A stretch of 34,522 nucleotides of DNA from positions 1 through 34,522 of IMG/VR virus record IMGVR_UViG_3300020020_000112; one strand, given 5' to 3'. The translations under genes were made by a program, and so were the position numbers. Source of the stretch: a virus. Position 1 is the stretch's first letter, and each line of letters begins with the position of its first letter. The notes under the pieces are model-generated. The model was not told the origin of the DNA and searched no databases. It saw nothing but the letters and a program-made list of their open reading frames with translations. Positions 21,363 through 28,886 of the stretch are shown here, piece by piece.

Positions 21363-21378
21363 TGTGACGAAGGTCACA
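21363..21378. promoter_or_regulatory. CRP/GlxR-type operator (TGTGA-N6-TCACA)
   Basis: TGTGACGAAGGTCACA is a perfect palindrome in its outer six bases and matches the cAMP-receptor-protein consensus exactly (TGTGA, six bases, TCACA). It is centred about 37 bases upstream of the start expected from TATAAC (21340-21345) on the minus strand, close to the -41.5 position of class II activation. Host CRP or a GlxR-like protein is the likely binder; a phage factor is also possible. Confidence 0.55.
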
Positions 21379-21450
21379 TAGATAAAGGTTGTGTTACGAA
21401 TCACCATTTGAAATATATAAGGCTAGCAAGATACTGTATATAAGGTCTAC

Positions 21451-21479
21451 TTGACAGGTAGTAGTAGGTGCAGTTTACT
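21451..21479 (+). promoter_or_regulatory. Rightward (late-arm) promoter candidate
   Basis: Exact TTGACA (21451-21456), 17-base spacing, then TTTACT (21474-21479), a weak -10 with four of six consensus bases. Predicted start is near 21486, about 100 bases before the first rightward gene. A weak -10 would suit regulated late transcription. Confidence 0.5.
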
Positions 21480-21484
21480 GTGTA

Positions 21485-21502
21485 TGTTAGGCGACCCTAA
21501 CA
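21485..21502 (+). promoter_or_regulatory. Inverted repeat at the rightward start point
   Basis: TGTTAGG, CGAC, CCTAACA: a perfect seven-base inverted repeat with a four-base centre, covering the predicted start of the rightward promoter. A related half (TGTTAACCGACCC) follows about 20 bases later. It could be an operator or a leader hairpin. Confidence 0.45.
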
Positions 21503-21585
21503 AGATGTGTTAACCGACCCCCGGAATTTCTTTACCTCCCCTATCTGCGACGCACCTTTTTTGGAAAGGAGATGACGAAATAATA

Positions 21586-22368
21586 ATGAGCAGTGAAAAT
21601 AATGATTTAATTTCAGAAGTGGATTCTTTCATAGAATCTAAAAAGGCAGAACTTCTAGAAAATTTTGCCCCTCCGGAACAAAGCGAAGACGAAATACAAG
21701 TAGCCAATAAAGTAGTGCTACATCTTATTGATCCTCATGACATGCTGCTAATGAATGCGGTAGCATCGATCGAGAAGTACTTCTGGCAAGTAACTGAACT
21801 ACCAAGTGTGAATATCTTCTTGGATCTAGGGATTACTCTCGATGAGATGAAAGAGGTAATTAACCCAAAGCTGCGAGGCCGGGGAATTCCAGAGTACTCC
21901 TTTAACAAGATCGCTACCCCTGTAGGGGAAATTGATAGCGGATTAGATCCCAGATTTGTTCTAGCTTGTAACGTTATGTGCCGAGCTACAGGTAAATCGA
22001 AAGGTGCTAAATTTAAAGACTTAAGTACACTTGGAGTTAATGAACCAATGTGGAATGCTTGGCTAAGTATACCCAGCTATTTTGATTACGCTAAGAAACT
22101 CATGGACGTCCAATTTGAGAGCGTCACCGACTTAGATGCAAAGATGGGGATTAGTCGAAACGTAGCAAATGGCGATTTACAGAGTATCAAGTACTTCCAT
22201 GAATTCACAGGTCGCTTCAAGCCGCAGGATACCAACTCGGTTAATCTATTGATGCTGATTACTGCGTTGATGGAGATTCTGAGTAGAAACGTAGAAGCTA
22301 GTGTTCTAGAGAAGATCAGTCTAGAACTAGAGAACACACCTGTAGGGGAGTTAATGAGAGCGAGCTAG
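21586..22368 (+). CDS. Probable terminase small subunit
   Basis: 260 aa. It has an acidic N-terminus and a helix-turn-helix-like stretch at about 140-165 (KGAKFKDLSTLGVNEPMWNAWL, ending in the Trp typical of terminase HTH domains). Helices follow, with NGDLQSIKYFHEFTGRF at 195-211, which resembles the GDxxAxKxxxExxGR ending of many phage small terminases. That family binds the packaging site and presents DNA to the large subunit. It opens the late arm, but lysis and other genes separate it from the large terminase at 24629, which is unusual though not unknown. Two CCTGTAGG elements in it both encode TPVGE. The assignment is moderate. Confidence 0.55.
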   Translation: MSSENNDLISEVDSFIESKKAELLENFAPPEQSEDEIQVANKVVLHLIDPHDMLLMNAVASIEKYFWQVTELPSVNIFLDLGITLDEMKEVINPKLRGRGIPEYSFNKIATPVGEIDSGLDPRFVLACNVMCRATGKSKGAKFKDLSTLGVNEPMWNAWLSIPSYFDYAKKLMDVQFESVTDLDAKMGISRNVANGDLQSIKYFHEFTGRFKPQDTNSVNLLMLITALMEILSRNVEASVLEKISLELENTPVGELMRAS

Positions 22369-22370
22369 TT

Positions 22371-22553
22371 ATGAATGACGAAAACAAAAAGATACTCGCC
22401 GCTGTATTAAATAAGAGACCAGAAGATATTCAATGGTCTACCTTAGTAAGCGGGTATGATAAATTCGAAGTTAAAGTGAAGGGTCAACTAAATCCAGTTA
22501 TAGTGACTGGACAAGACATAGCAATCGCTAGACGAGCACAGGAGAATAAGTAA
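22371..22553 (+). CDS. Small hypothetical protein (60 aa)
   Basis: Two bases after the previous stop. Reads MNDENKKILAAVLNKRPEDI, then a beta-like YDKFEVKVKGQLNPVIVTG and a helical end. No family recognised; the next ATG follows its stop directly. Confidence 0.65.
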   Translation: MNDENKKILAAVLNKRPEDIQWSTLVSGYDKFEVKVKGQLNPVIVTGQDIAIARRAQENK

Positions 22554-22898
22554 ATGAGTGCAAAGAAATCAGTAGCTAAGAAACCAGCACCAGTTAAGAA
22601 AGCAGTTCCAGTTAAAAAGGTAGTTGCAAAGAAAGCTGCCGTTAAGAAGATTACTCCAAAGGAAGTACAAGCGGTTAAGAAATCTGTTGCAAAAAAGAAG
22701 GCAGCCGCAGTTAAGAAAGTTCCTACAGCTGAGACTAATCTGAAGGATCTGGTTGTTCGTATGGCCTATACGTACATTCCAGATGTACTGGTTAGAACAG
22801 CTGAAGAAGTGGATGACTGGAAAGAATTTGTCGAGCAGATTGAAACTTATTTGGAAGCTAACCTAGTCAACGTGCTGCCCACACCGGAGGAGAAATAA
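22554..22898 (+). CDS. Lys/Ala-rich histone H1-like protein with small C-terminal domain (114 aa)
   Basis: Residues 1-62 are lysine-, alanine-, valine- and proline-rich with repeated AKK and VKK units, like the tails of bacterial histone H1-like proteins, and would bind DNA electrostatically. Residues 63-114 (LKDLVVRMAYTYIPDVL, then WKEFVEQIETYLEANL) look folded and helical. Sitting next to the probable small terminase, it could help condense or deliver DNA for packaging; this is inference. Low complexity makes homology searches unreliable. Confidence 0.7.
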   Translation: MSAKKSVAKKPAPVKKAVPVKKVVAKKAAVKKITPKEVQAVKKSVAKKKAAAVKKVPTAETNLKDLVVRMAYTYIPDVLVRTAEEVDDWKEFVEQIETYLEANLVNVLPTPEEK

Positions 22899-22996
22899 TG
22901 TTTGCAGCTACCTATACAGTTAATCTAATTTGGCTATTGGTTGTTTTGGCTATTATTGTATGTGTTCTAATGATTTTGGGGAGAATTCGTAGATGA
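22898..22996 (+). CDS. Single-pass membrane microprotein in the lysis region (32 aa)
   Basis: ATG at 22898 forms TAATG with the preceding stop and its TGA overlaps the endolysin ATG as ATGA. Residues 9-27 are a membrane helix (NLIWLLVVLAIIVCVLMIL) followed by a basic GRIRR end. Placement directly before the endolysin, with a second membrane protein after it, suggests a holin component, antiholin or pinholin-like peptide. No family recognised. Confidence 0.65.
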   Translation: MFAATYTVNLIWLLVVLAIIVCVLMILGRIRR

Positions 22997-23709
22997 CATT
23001 AAGCCTCATACCTCATCCAGCTATTAATGGACAAACGACATCTGGTAAACGACATGTAGATATCCTTAAGTGGATCACTAACGATTTCTACATCAACAAC
23101 CAGCATTTGATTGTTAGTCCGCATGTTAGAGTAAATCTAATTCCTGAAGCTTCAACTCAGGCGTTTATCTTACCTAGATTAGGCATTATGCACAGTAATG
23201 CTGCCCCAGCTAGAACGCTGGCAGAAAGACTTGTTGCATTTTGGCGTAGGTCAGATATTACTGGTGAAGCTCATTTACAGATTTCCACCACAATGTCTGA
23301 ACAAGCTATGCCTTTTAATAGGCGTGCAGATTGTAATTTTAAGGCTAATGCTTTTGTAGTTGATGGTAGAACATATGGAGCTATTTCTCTTGAAACTGAA
23401 GATAATGGCTGGCCTACGCTAGATACTACTCCGTGGACGTTGAGCCAACTTAGAGATATTATTGGTGTTCTTACTTGTGTTAATGTTTGTTATCCTACAT
23501 CTATGTGGTGTACTAATCCAACTAGATGGAATGATAAAGGAATTGGTTATCATAGTCAGTATCCGGAATGGTCTAGTTATACTGGAAAGACTTGTCCTGG
23601 TGCAGCTAGAATCCGTCAGATGGATTATGTCCGTGCAGAAGTAGCAAACAGACTTGCTGAATTTGGTCGTGAGACTGGTTGGCAATGTGGAAAGGGAATT
23701 GCAGCATGA
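22993..23709 (+). CDS. Endolysin: N-acetylmuramoyl-L-alanine amidase (Amidase_2-like)
   Basis: 238 aa, GGGAG ten bases upstream of ATG. Zinc ligands expected in this family appear as His67 (IMHSNA), His187 (GIGYHSQYP) and Cys201 (GKTCPGAARI), with a catalytic-site Glu likely at 134 (ISLETED). The enzyme cuts between MurNAc and the stem peptide and releases virions at the end of infection. No separate cell-wall-binding domain is obvious; the C-terminal 30 residues are short. Flanking membrane-protein genes complete a lysis cassette. The amidase call is firm. Confidence 0.85.
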   Translation: MTLSLIPHPAINGQTTSGKRHVDILKWITNDFYINNQHLIVSPHVRVNLIPEASTQAFILPRLGIMHSNAAPARTLAERLVAFWRRSDITGEAHLQISTTMSEQAMPFNRRADCNFKANAFVVDGRTYGAISLETEDNGWPTLDTTPWTLSQLRDIIGVLTCVNVCYPTSMWCTNPTRWNDKGIGYHSQYPEWSSYTGKTCPGAARIRQMDYVRAEVANRLAEFGRETGWQCGKGIAA

Positions 23710-24011
23710 TTGTAGCTATGACTACAGGAGAAATTGTTACTCTTATTGGTGCAGTAGCAGCAGCAGTAGTTAGCATTATTGGTGCCTGGCGAGTTAATAA
23801 CGTGAAGAATGAAGTTGCTGGTGTTAAGCAAGAATTGAAAACTTCTAATGAATTGACGCTTGGTCAACTAGGTGCCAATACCGAAACTCGTAGAATTGAG
23901 GAAATCCCTTTTCAGGATCGCACGGCTCAAGAAGGTCGGCATATCGTGCAGTCAGCTGAAGCAAATATTGTACAGCAAGCGAAAGATATTCAAGCTCATG
24001 AGAAGCCTTAA
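23706..24011 (+). CDS. Holin-like membrane protein (101 aa)
   Basis: ATG at 23706 overlaps the endolysin stop as ATGA. One clear membrane helix at about 8-28 (EIVTLIGAVAAAVVSIIGAW) is followed by a helical cytoplasmic region (VNNVKNEVAGVKQELKTSN) and a tail with DRTAQEGRHI, a pattern I associate with phage holins that have a single N-terminal helix. It would form lesions that let the endolysin reach the wall. The membrane helix is certain; holin function rests on position and resemblance. Confidence 0.65.
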   Translation: MIVAMTTGEIVTLIGAVAAAVVSIIGAWRVNNVKNEVAGVKQELKTSNELTLGQLGANTETRRIEEIPFQDRTAQEGRHIVQSAEANIVQQAKDIQAHEKP

Positions 24012-24629
24012 ATGTTAATTCGAAGTGATTCTTTTGATGTAGGAGCATCGTATGTTCCCTCAGCGGGGCAAGAGGTTTATGATACTGAGAAAGGATATAC
24101 TTATGTAGGTAATGGTTATAATACAGTTGCTCAGTTAACTCCCGTCAGAAATAACCCAAGGAATCCCAAAGAAGTTATTAATTGGTATTCCATGAATGAT
24201 GATGCTTCTCAATATGCTCTATTAAATGGTATGCAATTTCCGGGCAAATTAATGGCTGATGCTGTTAATACTGAATGTACCTTTATTGCAGAAATTCCTA
24301 GAACTTGGCGTACAGTTGCAATTGAACTGCTAGTTCATAATGTTAGTGCCGCTGCTGGGAACGTTAGATTCTTTACTGATTTACAAGTTATGGATATAAA
24401 TACCTTGTTGAATGAGCCTATAATTCAAACTACAACTGTTCACGCTATGCCTGGAATAGCCAATAAATACGGTTGGTATTCAAGAACAGCTGGGCAGCTT
24501 CTTTATTTTGCTCTTACAGAAGTTACTTGCTTGAGCTTGAGAGTACAAAGAACTGGTGGGCATGCGTCAGACACATTTGCAGCTGATGTAGGTGTGCTAG
24601 CATGTAGATTTAGAGATGTGACAACTTAA
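24012..24629 (+). CDS. Probable virion protein (205 aa)
   Basis: Beta-rich: WRTVAIELLVHNVSAAAG, YFALTEVTCLSLRVQRTGG and DVGVLACRFRDVTT alternate in strands with Gly/Ala turns, as in phage decoration or fibre jelly-roll domains. The N-terminus has DTEKGYTYVGNGYNTVAQ. It overlaps the large terminase start as TAATG. Related-looking strand patterns occur in the 30875-31381 and 33113-33961 products. A head or tail appendage is likely; no precise family. Confidence 0.55.
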   Translation: MLIRSDSFDVGASYVPSAGQEVYDTEKGYTYVGNGYNTVAQLTPVRNNPRNPKEVINWYSMNDDASQYALLNGMQFPGKLMADAVNTECTFIAEIPRTWRTVAIELLVHNVSAAAGNVRFFTDLQVMDINTLLNEPIIQTTTVHAMPGIANKYGWYSRTAGQLLYFALTEVTCLSLRVQRTGGHASDTFAADVGVLACRFRDVTT

Positions 24630-26152
24630 TGACACGTAAAGCTGATGAGCTGGCTCTGCCAGATTTGCAGAGATTGCTCGTTAATTCCGTTAGAAAGGCT
24701 AAGTTAGCCCCTGGTATCGGGGGCTTCAAGGCCAATAACCGTAAACAAAGACGCTTTCTTGCTTCAAAATGCAAAGGCAAGATGTTGATGGGCGGGAACC
24801 GTTCTGGTAAAACAGTTGGTGGAGCGGTTCTCGCAGTATGTTATATGACGGGAGAGCATACTTTACATGACGAAGAAGGGAACGAGTTTCATCTAGATTA
24901 CGTTCCAGCCGCTCCTACAAGAGGTAGAATTGTAGGAGTTGATTTTAATTTAGGAATTAATCAGATTATCATTCCTGAAATTAAAAGATGGCTTCCTTCT
25001 AAGTACCTCATTGGTAATTCGTGGGATCAATCCTATTCTAAGACTGATAGAATTCTTACGCTGGCTAACGGCTCAACGTGCGAGTTCATGTCTTATGAGC
25101 AAGATCGTGAAAAGTTTCAAGGCACTAGTCGAGATTGGACGTGGTTCGATGAAGAACCACCTAATGAAATCTTCAAAGAATGCCTAGTTAGACTTATTGA
25201 TGCAGATGGAGCTTGGTGGATGACCATGACTCCATTGATTGAAATGTCTTGGACCTATGACACCCTGTATGAACCAGCATTGGCGGGAGATATTTCTGTA
25301 GAAGTTATTGAGGTAGAAACCTTTGAGAACCCGTATATTCGAAAAGAGTCTTATGACAGACTTACGGAGATAATGAGTGAGGAGGAAAAGAAAACTAGAT
25401 CAACAGGTGTCTACATCTCTCATACAGGATTGGTATATGGTGAGGTGTTTAGTCCATCTAATAATGTATGTCCTGATATTCTTAAGTCTTCTCGTTGGGC
25501 TATACTTCGTGATACATGGGCTCATTTTCAGATGATGGATCATGGATTTAATAATCCAACGGCTATTCTTTTTGGTGCGTACAATGGTGATGGGAAAATA
25601 ATTATATATGATGAAATCTATATCAATAAGAAAATCATTTCTGAACTAGCTAGTATGTGGCTAGATAGGCAACTCTCTCTAGTAATTAAGACAGAATATA
25701 TTATTGGTGATCCTGCGCTAGCTCAAACTGACCCGCATCAAGGTGTTTCAAGACAAGCTCAATTTGCTGAACATGGGATCTACATTGGTTTAGGAAACAA
25801 CAGTGTTGACAGCGGTATCACATACGTGCAAACTATGTTCCGTGAGCAACAGCTCATTATATCGTCAAGATGTAAAGAGACTCTTAAAGAAATTCGTAAG
25901 TATCGTTGGGATAGACATCTTACGAAAATTCGTGATCGCAGAAATCTAAAAGAAGAGCCAGTCAAGAAGGACGATCATGCATGTGACGCCTTACGTTATG
26001 GTGTCATGTCTCGGCCTACTAAGTATGCAGAAACTGCACAGAGAGAGGTAGTTCAAGGATTGCATGTAGCATTGCCTGCATCTGATTATGATTGGGAGCA
26101 GGCTGTTAAAGACGAATTAACTATCGACGAATTTTTAGGAACGGAAACATGA
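24629..26152 (+). CDS. terL: Terminase large subunit (ATPase-nuclease)
   Basis: 507 aa. Walker A is MGGNRSGKT (54-62). Walker B is WTWFDEEPP, with Asp174 and catalytic Glu175. The C-terminal RNase H-like nuclease has MMDHGFNNPTA near 308, YDEIY, and DDHACDALRYGVM near 450, the last acidic motif. It powers DNA translocation into the procapsid and cuts the genome. Length is typical. The stop overlaps the next gene as ATGA. This is one of the firmest calls in the window. Confidence 0.96.
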   Translation: MTRKADELALPDLQRLLVNSVRKAKLAPGIGGFKANNRKQRRFLASKCKGKMLMGGNRSGKTVGGAVLAVCYMTGEHTLHDEEGNEFHLDYVPAAPTRGRIVGVDFNLGINQIIIPEIKRWLPSKYLIGNSWDQSYSKTDRILTLANGSTCEFMSYEQDREKFQGTSRDWTWFDEEPPNEIFKECLVRLIDADGAWWMTMTPLIEMSWTYDTLYEPALAGDISVEVIEVETFENPYIRKESYDRLTEIMSEEEKKTRSTGVYISHTGLVYGEVFSPSNNVCPDILKSSRWAILRDTWAHFQMMDHGFNNPTAILFGAYNGDGKIIIYDEIYINKKIISELASMWLDRQLSLVIKTEYIIGDPALAQTDPHQGVSRQAQFAEHGIYIGLGNNSVDSGITYVQTMFREQQLIISSRCKETLKEIRKYRWDRHLTKIRDRRNLKEEPVKKDDHACDALRYGVMSRPTKYAETAQREVVQGLHVALPASDYDWEQAVKDELTIDEFLGTET

Positions 26153-26781
26153 GACCTATTCAAATTATGGATAAGCCTGCTGCAAACCCGCATGTTTGCA
26201 TAAGTTGTGGCGCTGGTAATGAGAGACTATTCTTTGTTGATATTGGCGTTGATACTCTGATGGAAAAGAATGATGAATACGATACTAAGTATCGTACTGA
26301 AGGTGTCGTTTATTTGTGCAGTGAGTGTATTACTAGTCTAATTGTTGAATTTAATCGTAAGCTTATTCCATATCTTACACACTATCTTACTGCTAGAGGT
26401 TTCCTACAGGAAGCTAATAAAGATGAAATTAAGACACTTCAAGACGAAGTTTTTATGCTTCGTGATCTTTTGAATGCAAAAGATGTGGAGAATCAGGAAA
26501 TGAGATATGCTCTGCAATCTCGTCTTGATATGGAGAATGAAACAATTTCCCCTCCTGTACCAACTACTCCTACAGCTGATGAGTTGGTCGATAAGATGTT
26601 AGGAAACGATACAGATGGAAATCCAGCCGGAAGTAATGATCCAAGTTCTGATGGACGTGATAGGGACACAGAGGGAACAGATCCGAGCACTAGTGGAGAC
26701 AGTTCAACAACTAAATCTGATAGTCTCGAAACAGCCCATGTTGCTTTCGCCCTCGGACACTTCAACACCGGGGATTCATGA
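26149..26781 (+). CDS. Zinc-knuckle protein with disordered C-terminus (210 aa)
   Basis: Residues 14-70 carry CISCG and CSEC pairs about 40 residues apart, a likely zinc site, followed by a coiled-coil stretch (LQDEVFMLRDLLNAKDVENQ). The last 70 residues are Ser/Asp/Gly/Thr-rich and presumably disordered. Over its final 167 bases another frame is open and has a ribosome binding site (26615-26923). It lies between the large terminase and portal. Function not known; a packaging or assembly accessory is possible. Confidence 0.75.
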   Translation: MRPIQIMDKPAANPHVCISCGAGNERLFFVDIGVDTLMEKNDEYDTKYRTEGVVYLCSECITSLIVEFNRKLIPYLTHYLTARGFLQEANKDEIKTLQDEVFMLRDLLNAKDVENQEMRYALQSRLDMENETISPPVPTTPTADELVDKMLGNDTDGNPAGSNDPSSDGRDRDTEGTDPSTSGDSSTTKSDSLETAHVAFALGHFNTGDS

Positions 26782-26923
26782 ACCTGACCCTGAGTTAGAT
26801 CCTAATGATCTAGATAATAATGCTAATGAAGAATCCTTTCTCGATAATGTCTGGGGTAATGTAGATGGCGAACTCGATCAGCTCGACGCCGGATCAGAAG
26901 TTAGTGGAGGAGTACCTAGCTAA
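26615..26923 (+). CDS. Overlapping ORF bridging the zinc protein and portal (102 aa)
   Basis: ATG at 26615 has AGGAA nine bases upstream. The first 55 codons overlap the zinc-protein tail in another frame, the middle is the only open frame in the 26782-26864 gap, and the last 59 bases overlap the portal start. The product has a helical segment (QREQIRALVETVQQLNLIVS) and an acidic second half (HEPDPELDPNDLDNNANEES). An internal ATG at 26738 would give a shorter protein with less overlap but has no ribosome site. A +1 frameshift from the 210-aa frame would also reach it. Confidence 0.55.
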   Translation: MEIQPEVMIQVLMDVIGTQREQIRALVETVQQLNLIVSKQPMLLSPSDTSTPGIHEPDPELDPNDLDNNANEESFLDNVWGNVDGELDQLDAGSEVSGGVPS

Positions 26924-28886
26924 ATTTGATGCTGCAAAATCTCAGCGGCAACCATTCGAAAAAGAATGGTACAACAATTTAGCTATGTTCTTCGGTAAGC
27001 ACTACATGCAATGGTCTGGTTCTGCAACTACTGGATTCTCTATGAATCAGCCAAAAGTGGCTGCATGGAGAGTTAGACTGGTAGCTAACCGTGTTAAGAC
27101 TATTGTTCGCAAAGAGAACTCAAAAGTCAATAAGGAACGTGGGATTTGGTATGTAGTTCCTCAAACTCCAGATGATGAGGACTTGGCAAAAGCCAGAATG
27201 GCGACGGCTATTACCGATCAACTTCTTGACTCAAAGAATTTCCAGCTTAGAAAACGGGAAGCTATTTGGTGGAGAGGTGTTTGTGGCACAGGATTCATGA
27301 AAACGTACTTCGATCCAAAGAAGGACATTTCATATCTTGCACCCTCTACTTTCCATATGTGGTTTCCTAATCTTGAGGAACAGGACATTCAAGAACAAGA
27401 TTGGTGTTGCCACGGAATTGCTACAACTGTTGAAGCTGTTAAAGCATTGTATGGTGTTGATGTAGACCCCGATTCTAATGCGGATATTCCTGAGTCTAAG
27501 TTCAGACTTAGCTTGGGTCTTGCTAAGAAGGGTGATGCAAAAGATCACGTATTTCTTAAGGAATTCTGGGTCAAGTCATGTCCTTCATTCCCTGATGGCG
27601 CAATGTTTGTTATTTCAAATTCTGAACTTATATTTATGGCTGAGAAGCCTCCTGAAATGCAGTTGGGACCGGATGGTAAACCAGTAATAGATCAGGCAAC
27701 AGGACAACCTGCACTAGTTGCTAAGACTTTTAAACCTAGTAATATTCTAGGTGGAGACGCTCCTGAATCCGCATTCCCCTATGAACACGGTAAGTATCCT
27801 TTTGCTAAAGTAGATCATATCCCTACAGGTAGGTTCTATGCAGAATCTGTCATTAAGGACTTGATTCCTATTCAAAAGGAATACAATAGATCACGTTCTC
27901 AAGGAATTGAAGCTAGAAATCTAACTGGTAAGCCTCAATGGGCAGTACCTAAAGGTTCTGTAGACGTTAAGAAACTTTCTGCACAACCTGGATTGGTTAT
28001 TGAATTCACCCCCGGTTTTGATGCTCCTGCACCTGTAAGAAATCCTGAACTTCCTTCATACCACTTTAATTTGGAACAAGCCTCTTTGCAGGATATGGAT
28101 TACATCAGTAATCAATATGAAGTTAGTCAGGGTAGAACACCACCAGGAGTAGAGGCAGCTTCTGCTATTGCTTACTTGCAAGAAGAAAATGATAGTATCT
28201 TGGAAGAAACTATTGCCTCAATGGAGGAAATGGTTCAATCTGTGGGCTATCAGTCTGTCATGTTAGCTAAGCAATTCTGGGATGAACAGAAAATGGTCCA
28301 GATTATTTCTGGCGATCAAGTTTATGAGGTAATGCAATTCAAGCAGAATTCATTGCCAGATCAAGTAGACTTTAAAGTCGAACACGGTTCAATGGCCCCT
28401 CGTTCAAGAGCGGCCAAGCAAGCATTTATTATTGATTTGATTGATAAGCAATTGATTCCTCCAATGGAGGGTTTGAAATATCTTGAAATGTCTGAAGTGT
28501 CTCGTTTGTATGCAGAACTTGCAATTGATACTCGTCAAGCAGAGCGAGAAAACTTTAAGATGAAGAAAGTGCAGCCTGAAACTGCTGCACCACCTTTGGA
28601 CGGAATGGGTGCAGTTACTGGTCAAACTCCGGAACCTGCTCCCCTCCAAAATCCTGTGATGGTAAATACTTTTGACAACCATCAAGCACACATTTACGTC
28701 CATGGTAAATTCATGAAGTCGCAATCCTATGAACAATTGGATCCGATGGTTCAACAATTGTTCTTGGCCCACTATAACGAACATCTAATGACTTACGGAA
28801 AGCAGATAACTGATGCCGGAGGAACAGAGAACGGAAACGGAGACTCGTCTGGAGGCGCTCCAACTGAATCTGGGCAACCAACCTGA
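26865..28886 (+). CDS. Portal protein (P22-like)
   Basis: 673 aa. The N-terminus (FEKEWYNNLAMFFGKHYMQW), the segment NRVKTIVRKENSKVNKERG followed by VVPQTPDDEDLAKAR, and later IPTGRFYAESVIKDLIPIQKEYN and QYEVSQGRTPPGVEAASAIA match the pattern of long podovirus-type portals. The last class of motif (GxxPxGVxSAxAI) is typical of the portal stem/crown. The ring docks on the procapsid vertex and passes DNA. The C-terminal 60 residues are Gly/Asn/Ser-rich and overlap the scaffold gene by 74 bases. Start supported by GGGG upstream. Confidence 0.88.
   Translation: MANSISSTPDQKLVEEYLAKFDAAKSQRQPFEKEWYNNLAMFFGKHYMQWSGSATTGFSMNQPKVAAWRVRLVANRVKTIVRKENSKVNKERGIWYVVPQTPDDEDLAKARMATAITDQLLDSKNFQLRKREAIWWRGVCGTGFMKTYFDPKKDISYLAPSTFHMWFPNLEEQDIQEQDWCCHGIATTVEAVKALYGVDVDPDSNADIPESKFRLSLGLAKKGDAKDHVFLKEFWVKSCPSFPDGAMFVISNSELIFMAEKPPEMQLGPDGKPVIDQATGQPALVAKTFKPSNILGGDAPESAFPYEHGKYPFAKVDHIPTGRFYAESVIKDLIPIQKEYNRSRSQGIEARNLTGKPQWAVPKGSVDVKKLSAQPGLVIEFTPGFDAPAPVRNPELPSYHFNLEQASLQDMDYISNQYEVSQGRTPPGVEAASAIAYLQEENDSILEETIASMEEMVQSVGYQSVMLAKQFWDEQKMVQIISGDQVYEVMQFKQNSLPDQVDFKVEHGSMAPRSRAAKQAFIIDLIDKQLIPPMEGLKYLEMSEVSRLYAELAIDTRQAERENFKMKKVQPETAAPPLDGMGAVTGQTPEPAPLQNPVMVNTFDNHQAHIYVHGKFMKSQSYEQLDPMVQQLFLAHYNEHLMTYGKQITDAGGTENGNGDSSGGAPTESGQPT

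Larger units (their letters stand above)
21272..21585. promoter_or_regulatory. Divergent control region between early and late arms
   Basis: The gap separates the leftward and rightward transcripts. Leftward -10 candidates on the minus strand include TATAAC (21340-21345) and CATAAT nearer the gene; neither has a good -35, suggesting an activator. It holds the CRP-type palindrome (21363-21378), a rightward TTGACA promoter (21451-21479) and an inverted repeat at its expected start (21485-21502). AAGGAG near 21570 serves the first rightward gene, 14 bases from its ATG, with a four-codon ATGACGAAATAA mini-frame between. No gene-sized open frame is seen. Confidence 0.7.

Noticed and set aside
21570-21581. 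Four-codon ATG ACG AAA TAA mini-frame before the first late gene
   Set aside because: Too short to call; the upstream AAGGAG is only slightly far for the main ATG.
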